Positions 8,280 to 16,372 of a DNA stretch of 64,000 nt are shown one piece after another (positions within the stretch are counted from its first letter, which is position 1; every line of letters begins with the position of its first letter). Below the pieces are notes generated by a model. It was not told the origin of the DNA. It saw only the letters and a list, made by a program, of their open reading frames with translations, and searched no databases. The translations under genes and the position numbers were made by a program. Source of the DNA: Paracrocinitomix mangrovi (GTDB lineage Bacteria; Bacteroidota; Bacteroidia; Flavobacteriales_D; Crocinitomicaceae); contig NZ_CP091819.1 in assembly GCF_019740355.2 (NCBI RefSeq), positions 4,030,001 to 4,094,000 of the forward strand, in the 5' to 3' direction.

Positions 8280-11270
8280 ATGAGTGAAGAAATTCTCAAA
8301 GCATTAATGCAATTATTTGCCATCATCTCTAAACAAGAGGACGGTGGTAATAAGAACCATGACGAGTTCGTAAAAGAATTTTTGCTGTCTCAAATATCAA
8401 TTGATCGTTTTGATACCTATTTTGATCAATACGTAGATTACAAAAATCAGCAGCAAACTACTACTGGCGGTGTAACCTCAGTAAAAGATTCAGTGAGGAC
8501 TTTGTCAATATGCAAGAGAATTAATAAAACACTTTCTCAAAAACAAAAATCAGTCGTTTTAGTGCGTATTTGTGAGTTCATCTACGTATCCGAAAATGAT
8601 TCAGGATTGAGGTTAGAAATTGTTGAAACTATTGGTAAAATCTTCAAAATTGACAAGGATGAATTTGCCAGAATCATTGAGTTTTCAGCAGCAAATACCT
8701 TAGAAGATATTAAAGGAAATAAGGATATTCAAATCCATTTAGATCCCGCACATCATGCTCAGGTTAATACGGATGAAGTTTTTGTAAAAGAAGGTATTCA
8801 GAATATATTATTCTTCTGCTACATTGAATCTGCAAATTTGATTTTATTTAGATTTTGGGGTGAAGAAAGTATTCATTTAAATGGATTACAGGTAAAGCCT
8901 ATTAAAATCCACATCCTTACTGATGGAGCAACCATAAGAACTAACAAAGGATCAGTTTTCTTTAATGAAGTTTTAAATAATTTCAGAGCCAAGGGTGATA
9001 TTAAAGAAGTTGTATTTAATGCCAGTATCCCGACCCATACTTGGAAAGGTGGTAAAGTAGCGCTAAAAGATATTGAAGTTATTGAAAGGTCGGGTACTCT
9101 TTTTGGTATTATGGGTGGATCCGGAGCTGGAAAAACTACCATGCTAAATATCCTATCGGGTCAATTAAAATCTCCTGAAGCAGATATCAAACTTAATGGT
9201 CATGATATCACTACAGAAGAGGCTAGATCAAATATTGGATATATCCCTCAGGATGATCTTTTAATGGAAGAATTGACGGTTTACCAAAACTTGTATTACA
9301 ATGCAAAACTAATTAATGGTAAATGGAGTGAGGAAGAGATAGAAGAGAGAATAATGAAGGTGCTGTCAGATTTAGGTTTGGCAGAAATAAAGGATATTAA
9401 GGTTGGAAATGCACTCAATAAAAAGATCAGTGGAGGGCAAAGAAAGAGGCTAAACATTGCCTTAGAATTGATACGTGAGCCACTTGTCTTGTTCGTTGAT
9501 GAACCAACTTCAGGATTGTCCTCAAAGGATTCTGAAAATGTGATGGATCTCCTGAAATTATTATCCCATTCAGGTAAAATTATTTTTGTTGTAATCCATC
9601 AGCCATCTAGTGAAATTTTCAAACTCTTTGACAAATTAATGATCTTGGATTTGGGAGGATTACCGGTTTACTATGGAAATCCAATTGAATCAGTTATTTA
9701 TTTCAAAACCCTAACCAACCAAATTAACCAAGAAAAAGGGGAGTGTGAGGTATGCGGAAATGTAAATCCTGAACAAATTTTTGACACGCTTGAAGATAAA
9801 GAGGTTGATGAGTTTGGTAACTACACCGAACACAGAAAAATTACACCTATAAAGTGGAATGAGTTTTACAGAGATAAAATTGCAATTGATGAAAGTCCAA
9901 AACAATTGAAAGTTGAGTCTCTTGATAAAATTGGTACTCCATCATTGTTGAAACAGTTCAAGGTGTTTTTTACCAGAGATTTTTTATCCAGAATTAGTGA
10001 TAAACAATATTTATTAATAGCCTTACTTGAGGCACCGGTTTTAGCATTTGTACTGAGTTTTGTCATTAGAAGTGCTTCAGTCAATTCAGAGACTTATGCC
10101 TTTGGTTTAAATCAAAATATTCCGGCATATATCTTTATGTTAGTAATAGTTGCACTCTTTGTAGGTTTAACGATTAGTGCGGAAGAAATTTTTAAAGATC
10201 AAAAGATTTTAAAGAGAGAGCAGTTTCTGAGGCTATCAAGATTGAGTTATTTAGGATCAAAAACTATCTATCTAATACTTCTTTCTGCTTTACAGTCATT
10301 TTTACTGGTTCTTGTAGGAAATTTAGTTTTAGAAATTCATGAAAATTTTCTAGTCTATTGGTTGATTATTTTCTCTGTTTTTGTATTTGGAAACATCACA
10401 GGATTAATACTTTCTTCAAGCTTTAAATCAATAGTTACCATCTACATTGTTATTCCGCTTATTATAATTCCCCAAATGATTTTAGGTGGGGCAATGTTCA
10501 AGTTTGTTAACCTTAATAAAATTATAGGAGGAGGATATAGAGTTCCTGTTATTTCCAGGTTGATGATATCAAATTGGGCTTATGAAAGCATCATGGTGGC
10601 ACAGTTCACTGATAATGCTTACCAAAAAGAGTTCTATGAATATGATCAGCTATTGAGTGATTACACGTACAGAACGGCTTATTTATATCCTTATTTGGAA
10701 GATTTGTTGAATGAGCAATCGGAAAATGGTGATTCAGAAACTAGTGTTTGTTCTGCTACCGTTTTAAACACTTTAAATTTTGAGATCAAAAGATCAGGAA
10801 TTGAAGGTGATCAGCAGCTAAATTTCAGTGATAATAGTATTGAACAAGCATATGCTATTGTAGAGTTTTTAACCGATTACTATAAAGACAAATACAATAA
10901 CATAATTCGACTCAAAGATGAAAAAATCAGGGAGTTACAGCAATCTTATAGTAAGGAGGTATTACTTAATATGAGAAATCAGTCATTCAATAATGATGTG
11001 GCAGAGATTACTCAAAATACATTAACTGAAAACAGATACTTTGTTGAAGATGATTTTGTTTATCAAAATTATGATCACGTTTTCATGAGAGATCATTTAC
11101 ATCCTGATTATCCTGGAAAAGGAAATTTCATGTACGAAAATTACAAATCAGTTTTTGGAAAATCGGTAAGCGCATTTTGGTTCAATATGTCAGTAATATG
11201 GCTATTTAATATTGGCCTTTTTGTGATGCTTTATTTTAATGTCTTAAAAAAATTAATGTCTTTAATTTAA
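8280..11270 (+). CDS. ABCG-type ABC transporter with helical N-terminal domain and large extracytoplasmic loop
   Basis: The 996-residue half-transporter fuses several parts. An N-terminal helical region (about 1-150) resembles TerB-like domains. A short beta-rich segment (about 150-255) follows. The nucleotide-binding domain has Walker A GGSGAGKTT near 278, signature ISGGQRKRL near 383, and Walker B VLFVDEPTSGL near 403. A linker contains CEVCG near 490. The ABC-2 permease has about five helices between roughly 575 and 745 and one at the C-terminus (about 965-990). About 200 polar residues separate the last two helices. The order NBD then TM is that of the ABCG/White family. Substrate is unknown. 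It is the largest gene in the Che-Sia locus, 23 bases after siaC. Confidence 0.85.
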   Translation: MSEEILKALMQLFAIISKQEDGGNKNHDEFVKEFLLSQISIDRFDTYFDQYVDYKNQQQTTTGGVTSVKDSVRTLSICKRINKTLSQKQKSVVLVRICEFIYVSENDSGLRLEIVETIGKIFKIDKDEFARIIEFSAANTLEDIKGNKDIQIHLDPAHHAQVNTDEVFVKEGIQNILFFCYIESANLILFRFWGEESIHLNGLQVKPIKIHILTDGATIRTNKGSVFFNEVLNNFRAKGDIKEVVFNASIPTHTWKGGKVALKDIEVIERSGTLFGIMGGSGAGKTTMLNILSGQLKSPEADIKLNGHDITTEEARSNIGYIPQDDLLMEELTVYQNLYYNAKLINGKWSEEEIEERIMKVLSDLGLAEIKDIKVGNALNKKISGGQRKRLNIALELIREPLVLFVDEPTSGLSSKDSENVMDLLKLLSHSGKIIFVVIHQPSSEIFKLFDKLMILDLGGLPVYYGNPIESVIYFKTLTNQINQEKGECEVCGNVNPEQIFDTLEDKEVDEFGNYTEHRKITPIKWNEFYRDKIAIDESPKQLKVESLDKIGTPSLLKQFKVFFTRDFLSRISDKQYLLIALLEAPVLAFVLSFVIRSASVNSETYAFGLNQNIPAYIFMLVIVALFVGLTISAEEIFKDQKILKREQFLRLSRLSYLGSKTIYLILLSALQSFLLVLVGNLVLEIHENFLVYWLIIFSVFVFGNITGLILSSSFKSIVTIYIVIPLIIIPQMILGGAMFKFVNLNKIIGGGYRVPVISRLMISNWAYESIMVAQFTDNAYQKEFYEYDQLLSDYTYRTAYLYPYLEDLLNEQSENGDSETSVCSATVLNTLNFEIKRSGIEGDQQLNFSDNSIEQAYAIVEFLTDYYKDKYNNIIRLKDEKIRELQQSYSKEVLLNMRNQSFNNDVAEITQNTLTENRYFVEDDFVYQNYDHVFMRDHLHPDYPGKGNFMYENYKSVFGKSVSAFWFNMSVIWLFNIGLFVMLYFNVLKKLMSLI

Positions 11271-11275
11271 ATTAT

Positions 11276-12181
11276 ATGAAAAGAAAAATAAACCTAATTG
11301 GTGTAGTATTTACCTCCCTATTAATTGCTTCAATGCAATCATGTGGAGGAGGTGAAGGTGAAAATTCCTTGGAAAAGGAGATGATGGAACCGGACGAAAC
11401 TTCAAATGAAATTAGCGAAGAAGAAATCTTTAATCTCATAGAAACATTTCCAACTCCAATAGAAATGGCAATGGTCATAAAAAATGCAGATTATGACTTC
11501 TCGGCTGATATTCTTTTGCCGGCGGATAGTGTTGAAAGATTTTCAACGAGCTATGAGAAGGCTACTGCTATGGGAGCTTACGGAGCAGATATGGGGTATC
11601 TGAATATCTATAACAAAGTACATATTGTACCGGACTACCTTAAAATTACTAGAAGTTTAGCCAAAGACCTTGACCTTGATAGCTTCTTTGATTTTCATAC
11701 CATGCTAGAAATGGCGGAGAATGTTGACAACATAGATTCTTTGATACAGATGTCAACCGAAAGTTTCAATGATATGGAAGCGCATCTTAGGGAACAAGGT
11801 CGTGATGAAATTTCACTTTTAATAGTTTTTGGAACATGGCTAGAAGGTGCATATGTTATTGCAGAAATGGCAGACAGATCTAAGGATCCTGAAATGATGA
11901 ACAGAGTTGCTGAACAAAAGAACTTTGTCATTGAATTGAACAGGATTTTTAAATCTTCTTCAGATAGCTACTTCCAAGAATTGGCAACAAACATGAAACC
12001 TTTGGTGGATTTGTATGAAAATGTTGAAATCGAGGAAATTTTAAAGGAACCTACTATTGAAGAGGTAGATGGATCAGTAATTATCATTGATAATAGTGAA
12101 ACAATTATTCATGCTGAGGATGGAGTGATTGAAAAAATCATTCAAGGAACCAAAAAAATAAGAAACACCCTGTTAAAATAG
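11276..12181 (+). CDS. Predicted lipoprotein of unknown function
   Basis: The 301-residue protein begins with a signal peptide ending in a lipobox-like IASMQSC, with C23 as the lipidated cysteine. It is followed by Gly and acidic residues (GGGEGE), the kind of start seen on surface-exposed Bacteroidota lipoproteins. The mature part is acidic and mostly helical, with no domain I recognise. It starts 5 bases after the ABC transporter stop and 7 bases precede the next gene, so it belongs to the same transcript as the signalling genes. A role as a sensor, a surface effector or a cargo-handling partner of the ABC transporter is possible but not shown. Confidence 0.8.
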   Translation: MKRKINLIGVVFTSLLIASMQSCGGGEGENSLEKEMMEPDETSNEISEEEIFNLIETFPTPIEMAMVIKNADYDFSADILLPADSVERFSTSYEKATAMGAYGADMGYLNIYNKVHIVPDYLKITRSLAKDLDLDSFFDFHTMLEMAENVDNIDSLIQMSTESFNDMEAHLREQGRDEISLLIVFGTWLEGAYVIAEMADRSKDPEMMNRVAEQKNFVIELNRIFKSSSDSYFQELATNMKPLVDLYENVEIEEILKEPTIEEVDGSVIIIDNSETIIHAEDGVIEKIIQGTKKIRNTLLK

Positions 12182-12188
12182 TTGAGTT

Positions 12189-12632
12189 ATGAAAAGAAAG
12201 ATAGGAATAATAGGGACTTTAATGATATCATTTTTTGTATTCACCTCATTACTTCCGGGTCCTGGGAAGTGTACAGGTGACGAAGAATATACAAAAGCAA
12301 TGAAAGCTATTGGAAATTTTAGATTAATTAAAGATTATAGAGTTTCCCTAAAAAAAGGTGAAAAAATCACTTTAAACATTTCATTAACTGCCGGATTGAA
12401 GTATAAATTTTATACAGAAGATAATCCTGAAAATACTTCAAAAATGATAATGACGATTTATATGAAGCCAAATGAACAAATTAAATTGGCTTCAACTCAA
12501 AGTAATTCGTCAAAAAAGCATTTCCCGGCAATAGAATTTGAATGTGGAAGATCAGGAACTTATTACTTAGTAATCAATTTTGAAGGTGATGATAAAGGAT
12601 GTGGTGTAGGTATGTTCACTGTAGCCAAATAA
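12189..12632 (+). CDS. Small exported protein, possible PPC-like beta-sandwich
   Basis: The 147-residue protein has an N-terminal hydrophobic signal sequence (about 1-24) after MKRK. The mature part of about 120 residues is rich in beta strands. The C-terminal strands (SGTYYLVINFEGDDKG, then MFTV) resemble bacterial pre-peptidase C-terminal (PPC-like) domains, but this is by eye and weak. Three cysteines in the mature part could form a disulfide. It lies between the lipoprotein and the second cheR with gaps of 7 and 11 bases, so it is embedded in the signalling operon. No catalytic motif is evident. Confidence 0.72.
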   Translation: MKRKIGIIGTLMISFFVFTSLLPGPGKCTGDEEYTKAMKAIGNFRLIKDYRVSLKKGEKITLNISLTAGLKYKFYTEDNPENTSKMIMTIYMKPNEQIKLASTQSNSSKKHFPAIEFECGRSGTYYLVINFEGDDKGCGVGMFTVAK

Positions 12633-12643
12633 TGATCTGAAAA

Positions 12644-13474
12644 ATGGAAAAAGAGATATCTCTATCACAGATTTCAAAGCTCAATGAGGCCGTTTCAAAT
12701 GCCTATGGATTTGACTTCACCAATTATGCCATGTCTTCTTTTAAAAGGAGAGTTACTAGATATATGGCGGTGGAAAAAATTCCGGGTGTTCATGAACTTA
12801 TTGAAAAAGTAGTAAGTAATAAACGGTTCTTTGATCACTTTTTAACTGAAATTACAGTTAATACAACTGAAATGTTTAGAGATCCAACTATGTGGATTAC
12901 CCTCAGAGATGAGGTAATCCCTTCTTTATTATACAAAAAACAGGTTCGTGTTTGGCATGTTGGCTGTTCATCTGGAGAAGAGGTATATTCTTTAGTTATA
13001 CTTTTAGAAGAGTTAGGAGTAAGATCCAAATTTTCAGTAGTAGCAACAGATATTAATGAAGAAGTTATTGAAGTTGCAAAAAACGGTCTTTATCCCGCAA
13101 GAAACCTAGATACTAATCATTCTAATTACTTAAAATCAGGTGGGAATTCAACCTTTTCGAATTATTATAAGACCACCGGTGATGGTTTAAAAGTACAGAT
13201 GAATAGTGATCTTATTTCTAATGTTAAGTTCTATAAACACAACTTGATAATAGATAAGGATTTTGGAAAATTTGACCTGATTTTATGTAGAAATGTCTTG
13301 ATTTACTTTGACAAATTCCTCCAGGATAAAGTATTTCAACTTATGTTGAACAGTCTGAATCCTTTGGGCTATTTAATATTGGGTTCCAAGGAATCAATGG
13401 TTTGGAGTACTACATATGATAAATACAACACCATAAGCGATAAATCAAAAGTTTTCAGATTGAAAGAGGTGTGA
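12644..13474 (+). CDS. Second CheR-type methyltransferase
   Basis: The 276-residue CheR paralogue has SAM motif VGCSSGEE near residue 106-113 and LILCRNVLIYFDK near 215. The N-terminal helical domain contains the FTNYAMSSFKRRVTRYM block that aligns by eye with FTNYERKSLKRGFSRLVM of the first CheR. It probably methylates a different receptor, or the same receptor in another complex. It stands 1 base before a second CheB, 11 bases after the exported protein gene. Sequence divergence from the first CheR suggests an old duplication or a separate acquisition rather than a recent tandem copy. Confidence 0.9.
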   Translation: MEKEISLSQISKLNEAVSNAYGFDFTNYAMSSFKRRVTRYMAVEKIPGVHELIEKVVSNKRFFDHFLTEITVNTTEMFRDPTMWITLRDEVIPSLLYKKQVRVWHVGCSSGEEVYSLVILLEELGVRSKFSVVATDINEEVIEVAKNGLYPARNLDTNHSNYLKSGGNSTFSNYYKTTGDGLKVQMNSDLISNVKFYKHNLIIDKDFGKFDLILCRNVLIYFDKFLQDKVFQLMLNSLNPLGYLILGSKESMVWSTTYDKYNTISDKSKVFRLKEV

Positions 13475-13475
13475 A

Positions 13476-14069
13476 ATGAAAAATCACATTAAGTGTATAG
13501 TAATAGGAGGGTCTGCCGGGAGTTTCACGGTTATGATGGAAATTCTACAGAATTTGCCTAAAGATTTTTCATTACCTATTTTGATTTGTATGCACAGAAT
13601 GAAACATGGAAAGGAAGGGTTTGCAAATGCACTTAATTTAAAGTCAAATTTAAACCTGGTGGAACCGTATGATAAAGAAAAGATCAAAAAAAACAGTGTT
13701 TTTTTAGCACCTGCTAACTATCATATGTGTGTAGAGATGGATAAAACTATTTCTCTATCAACAGAAGAAGATTATAATTATTCCAGGCCGGCAATTGATC
13801 TGTTATTTAAATCGGCATCATATGTCTATAAAAAGCATTTATTAGGAATTATTTTATCAGGCGCTAATCATGATGGAGCTATAGGATTAAAGTGTGTGAA
13901 GGATTGTGGAGGTATGACCATAATTCAAAGTATTAGTGAAAGTCAAGTTCCTACAATGCCAAAGTCTGCTAAGAAAAAAACACAAATTGATTTTGAGTTA
14001 AATACAAGGCAAATAACTGAGTTTTTAATTCAAATCCACAAGACAAAGCAAATTCAATTGGTGAGTTAA
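13476..14069 (+). CDS. CheB-type methylesterase lacking the receiver domain
   Basis: The 197-residue protein is only the catalytic CheB domain. The triad is visible as S13 in IGGSAGS, H40 in ICMHRMKHG and D133 in LSGANHDGAIG. Normal CheB proteins are held inactive by an N-terminal receiver until phosphorylated. Its absence means this enzyme is constitutive or controlled by a partner, perhaps the neighbouring SiaB or PP2C (inference). Stand-alone CheB domains are known in other bacteria. It starts 1 base after cheR2 and ends 12 bases before the third SiaB gene. Confidence 0.88.
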   Translation: MKNHIKCIVIGGSAGSFTVMMEILQNLPKDFSLPILICMHRMKHGKEGFANALNLKSNLNLVEPYDKEKIKKNSVFLAPANYHMCVEMDKTISLSTEEDYNYSRPAIDLLFKSASYVYKKHLLGIILSGANHDGAIGLKCVKDCGGMTIIQSISESQVPTMPKSAKKKTQIDFELNTRQITEFLIQIHKTKQIQLVS

Positions 14070-14081
14070 ATAAAAGCAATT

Positions 14082-14696
14082 ATGGAAACATTAAAGAATA
14101 TTGCAACAGTTGCTGATAAAGAATATTTAAAGTTTGTTCATGAACTTCATAAAGTTCTTTTAAAGAAAGATATAATTCTTGTATACGAAGGAGAAGTAGA
14201 TCAATCGATCACTAAAGCATTTACAAGTTTAGTTGAAAGACATTTATCAGGAACCGATCAATCTTTTACACTAAAGAAAAGAGTTTATCATGTAATCGTT
14301 GAATGTCTGCAGAACATTTGCAAGCACTCTGATAATATGCTTACAGGTGAGTCATTGTCTCCGGGAGAAGGTGTTTTTGTTGTGGCCAGAGATGAAGAAA
14401 ATTACCTTGTAATTTCAGGTAACGCAGTTTATAAGGATAGAATGGAAGATCTTATTGAACAAATAAACTATATAAATAGTCTTGATTTACCTGAATTAAA
14501 AAAATACTACAAGGTCCAGTTAAAGGAGAGCAGATTGTCGCAAAAAGCAGGTGCTGGTTTAGGTCTAATAGATATTGCGAAAAAAACGGAGAGGAAAATT
14601 CAGTTCATTGTAGAGCCAGTGAATGATCAAGTTGACTTTTTTATAATGAAACTAACCATTCCTCTCTCAATTGGAGACAATTCATCTAATGATTAA
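14082..14696 (+). CDS. SiaB-family GHKL kinase, third copy
   Basis: The 204-residue protein has the SiaB/DUF6272 features. The N-box helix VIVECLQNICKHSD places E74 and N78 at the ATP site. The lid loop AGAGLGLIDIAKKTE (156-170) is intact. It is more complete than the copy at 6790 and similar to the one at 7322. Its C-terminal end overlaps the start of a PP2C gene by 8 bases, so kinase and phosphatase are translationally coupled. There is no second SiaC next to it. It either acts on the single SiaC at 7879 or on a substrate encoded elsewhere. Confidence 0.85.
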   Translation: METLKNIATVADKEYLKFVHELHKVLLKKDIILVYEGEVDQSITKAFTSLVERHLSGTDQSFTLKKRVYHVIVECLQNICKHSDNMLTGESLSPGEGVFVVARDEENYLVISGNAVYKDRMEDLIEQINYINSLDLPELKKYYKVQLKESRLSQKAGAGLGLIDIAKKTERKIQFIVEPVNDQVDFFIMKLTIPLSIGDNSSND

Positions 14697-15618
14697 ACTA
14701 TTACTGATATTAATTTTTGTACTATCAATTAGTTTGGTAGTTGTACTGGTAATTCTATTTCAAAAGAACAAGAAAACCAATTCTAAAGAATCAAATTACC
14801 AGGAGAATTTGAGTGAACTGAAATCTGCTTATAGTGAAGTAGATGAAAAAGTAACTGATTTTGAATCAAGTGTATTGTATGCCAAAAGAATGGTTGATGC
14901 AATTTTTAAAATAGGAGATTTAGTAGAGTTTGATGGCCTGGAGTATTTTCTGATGTATAGACCTAAAGACATTATAAGTGGAGATTTTGTTTGGCATAAC
15001 TCTACATATGATAGACATTATTTTGTTGTAGCAGATTGCACAGGGCATGGTGTTCCCGGTGCTTTTATGAGTATAGTTTCACATAATTTACTCAATCAGG
15101 CGGTAAAGGAATATGGTTATTCAAAACCTTCAGAAATTCTTGAGTTTGTCAATAAGAGACATTATGAACTTTTTAATGAAAACTCAAATTCTAGTATTCA
15201 AGATGGGATGGATTTAGCTATCTGTATTATAGATACTGATGCAGAAATTGTTGAGTATTCAGGAGCAATGAGACCTCTCTACTTATTACGAGAAAATGGT
15301 GAATTAGAGAGAATAACTGGAGATAAAATGTCAATTGGAGAATCAGGATATCAAAATAAAGAAAAGTTTACTGATCACGTAGTTGATTTCTCATCTGGAG
15401 ATTCACTTTTCTTGACGTCTGATGGATTTGTAGATCAATTCGGAGGTCCTGACGGAAAAAAATACAAAAGCTCCAGATTTAAAGAATTGCTAATCAGTTT
15501 TCAAGGTAAATCTGCCAAAGAACAACATGAACTTCTTGAAAATGAATTTCAAAATTGGATAGGTGATCAAGAACAAATAGATGACGTAACAGTATTAGGC
15601 ATCAAATGCGTCTACTAA
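14689..15618 (+). CDS. Membrane-anchored SpoIIE/PP2C phosphatase
   Basis: From ATG 14689 the protein has 309 residues; an in-frame TTG at 14671 would add six. One strong N-terminal membrane helix (about 3-25) is followed by a basic, then coiled-coil stretch (about 26-75). The SpoIIE-type PP2C domain carries SGDFVW, ADCTGHGVPGAFM, SDGFVDQFGG and EQIDDVTVLG. Unlike the first phosphatase it has no receiver, so it would sit on the inner membrane with its catalytic part in the cytoplasm. It is the last gene of the locus. Its stop lies inside the 3' end of a convergent minus-strand gene (24-base overlap). Confidence 0.88.
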   Translation: MIKLLLILIFVLSISLVVVLVILFQKNKKTNSKESNYQENLSELKSAYSEVDEKVTDFESSVLYAKRMVDAIFKIGDLVEFDGLEYFLMYRPKDIISGDFVWHNSTYDRHYFVVADCTGHGVPGAFMSIVSHNLLNQAVKEYGYSKPSEILEFVNKRHYELFNENSNSSIQDGMDLAICIIDTDAEIVEYSGAMRPLYLLRENGELERITGDKMSIGESGYQNKEKFTDHVVDFSSGDSLFLTSDGFVDQFGGPDGKKYKSSRFKELLISFQGKSAKEQHELLENEFQNWIGDQEQIDDVTVLGIKCVY

Positions 15619-16101
15619 AGGAGATTCAATTTGCTTAGTATTTCCTAGTTCCTTGTAGTTATTGGACTGAATTAATTGTTCTAAAATATTTTCAATAGAA
15701 TCATCTGAAGATGTTTCAAAGTGAATTTTACGGTCGTTTACCTGTTTGCTTCCACTTTCAATATCAAAATCAACTATAATTTCTCTAACAATAAACTCTT
15801 TTTTATTATTACTGTTTGTAGTAACAAACACTTTTTTTATGTGAGTTTCTTTAGTATTTGTTTCATTGTCTTTAACGATAACAGTGCGTACCTTGGTGGT
15901 CGAATTTTTATCCATGAACCCTAAATGTTCATACTTGTTATCAATTGATATAGTGGTGAAGCGATCGTCTTTTTTTATTTGAATATTTTTCACCTGTTCT
16001 TCAGGTTTTCCAATATCAGTAGAATCATTTGCTAATGCTATTTCCATTCCTGGATGGGGTTCAATAAGTGCATTAGACGTATAGCTTATTATATCTTTCA
16101 T
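15595..16101 (-). CDS. Hypothetical protein, 168 residues
   Basis: I do not recognise this protein. It has no signal peptide or membrane segment. It is rich in Lys, Asp, Asn and Thr, with several beta-strand-like stretches (TTKVRTVIVKDNETN, TKETHIKKVFVTTN, EFIVREIIVDFD). The last 24 bases overlap the convergent PP2C gene. It begins at ATG 16101, about 140 bases beyond the tRNA-Arg 3' end. Because there is a tRNA terminator between them, it should have its own promoter. The continuous 507-base frame and sensible composition support a real gene, but nothing gives a function. Confidence 0.6.
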   Translation of the reverse strand: MKDIISYTSNALIEPHPGMEIALANDSTDIGKPEEQVKNIQIKKDDRFTTISIDNKYEHLGFMDKNSTTKVRTVIVKDNETNTKETHIKKVFVTTNSNNKKEFIVREIIVDFDIESGSKQVNDRKIHFETSSDDSIENILEQLIQSNNYKELGNTKQIESPLVDAFDA

Positions 16102-16201
16102 ATTAAGGTTTTAGGCAAATTATGAAAGTTTGATACGGCATTTTTAATGCTCTTTATATTCTTATTCAGGACAGATTGTTTAAAAGCATGAATTTTCCCA
16201 T

Positions 16202-16232
16202 AAAAAAAAAGCACTGCCCAACTGGGAAGTGC
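16202..16232 (-). terminator. Intrinsic terminator of tRNA-Arg
   Basis: Read on the minus strand, a hairpin with stem GCACT-x-CCC / GGG-x-AGTGC (one internal mismatch, loop of four) is followed by nine U residues (the A run 16202-16210 on the plus strand). It lies 9 bases past the tRNA 3' end, the right place and orientation to end tRNA transcription. Confidence 0.85.
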
Positions 16233-16240
16233 TTTCTTCG

Positions 16241-16314
16241 TGACCTCGGCAGGATTCAAACCTGCAACCGCCTGAGCCGTAATCAGGTATTCTATTCAGT
16301 TGAACTACGAGGCC
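16241..16314 (-). tRNA. tRNA-Arg (anticodon ACG)
   Basis: The minus strand folds as a complete cloverleaf. The acceptor stem GGCCTCG pairs with CGAGGTC, with one G-U pair. The anticodon stem CCTGA/TCAGG encloses loop TTACGGC, with anticodon ACG (read as ICG, for CGN arginine codons). The T-arm is GCAGG-TTCAAAT-CCTGC. The discriminator base is A and no CCA is encoded in the gene. The 74-base length is normal. A terminator follows immediately, and a broken copy of its 5' half lies about 60 bases upstream. Confidence 0.95.
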
Positions 16315-16372
16315 AATACTTTATTTTAAATCGATCGTTATCGTTTATTTTTTAATTTGGAGCCAAACCCTT

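Noticed and set aside
1-15618. Flagellar chemotaxis operon
   Set aside because: No flagellar structural, motor or export gene is visible, and the host looks like a gliding Bacteroidota, so a flagellar target for CheY is not supported.
15721-15924. 67-residue plus-strand frame with many Phe and Asn
   Set aside because: It is antisense to the 168-residue minus-strand gene, which has the more natural composition and a longer frame.
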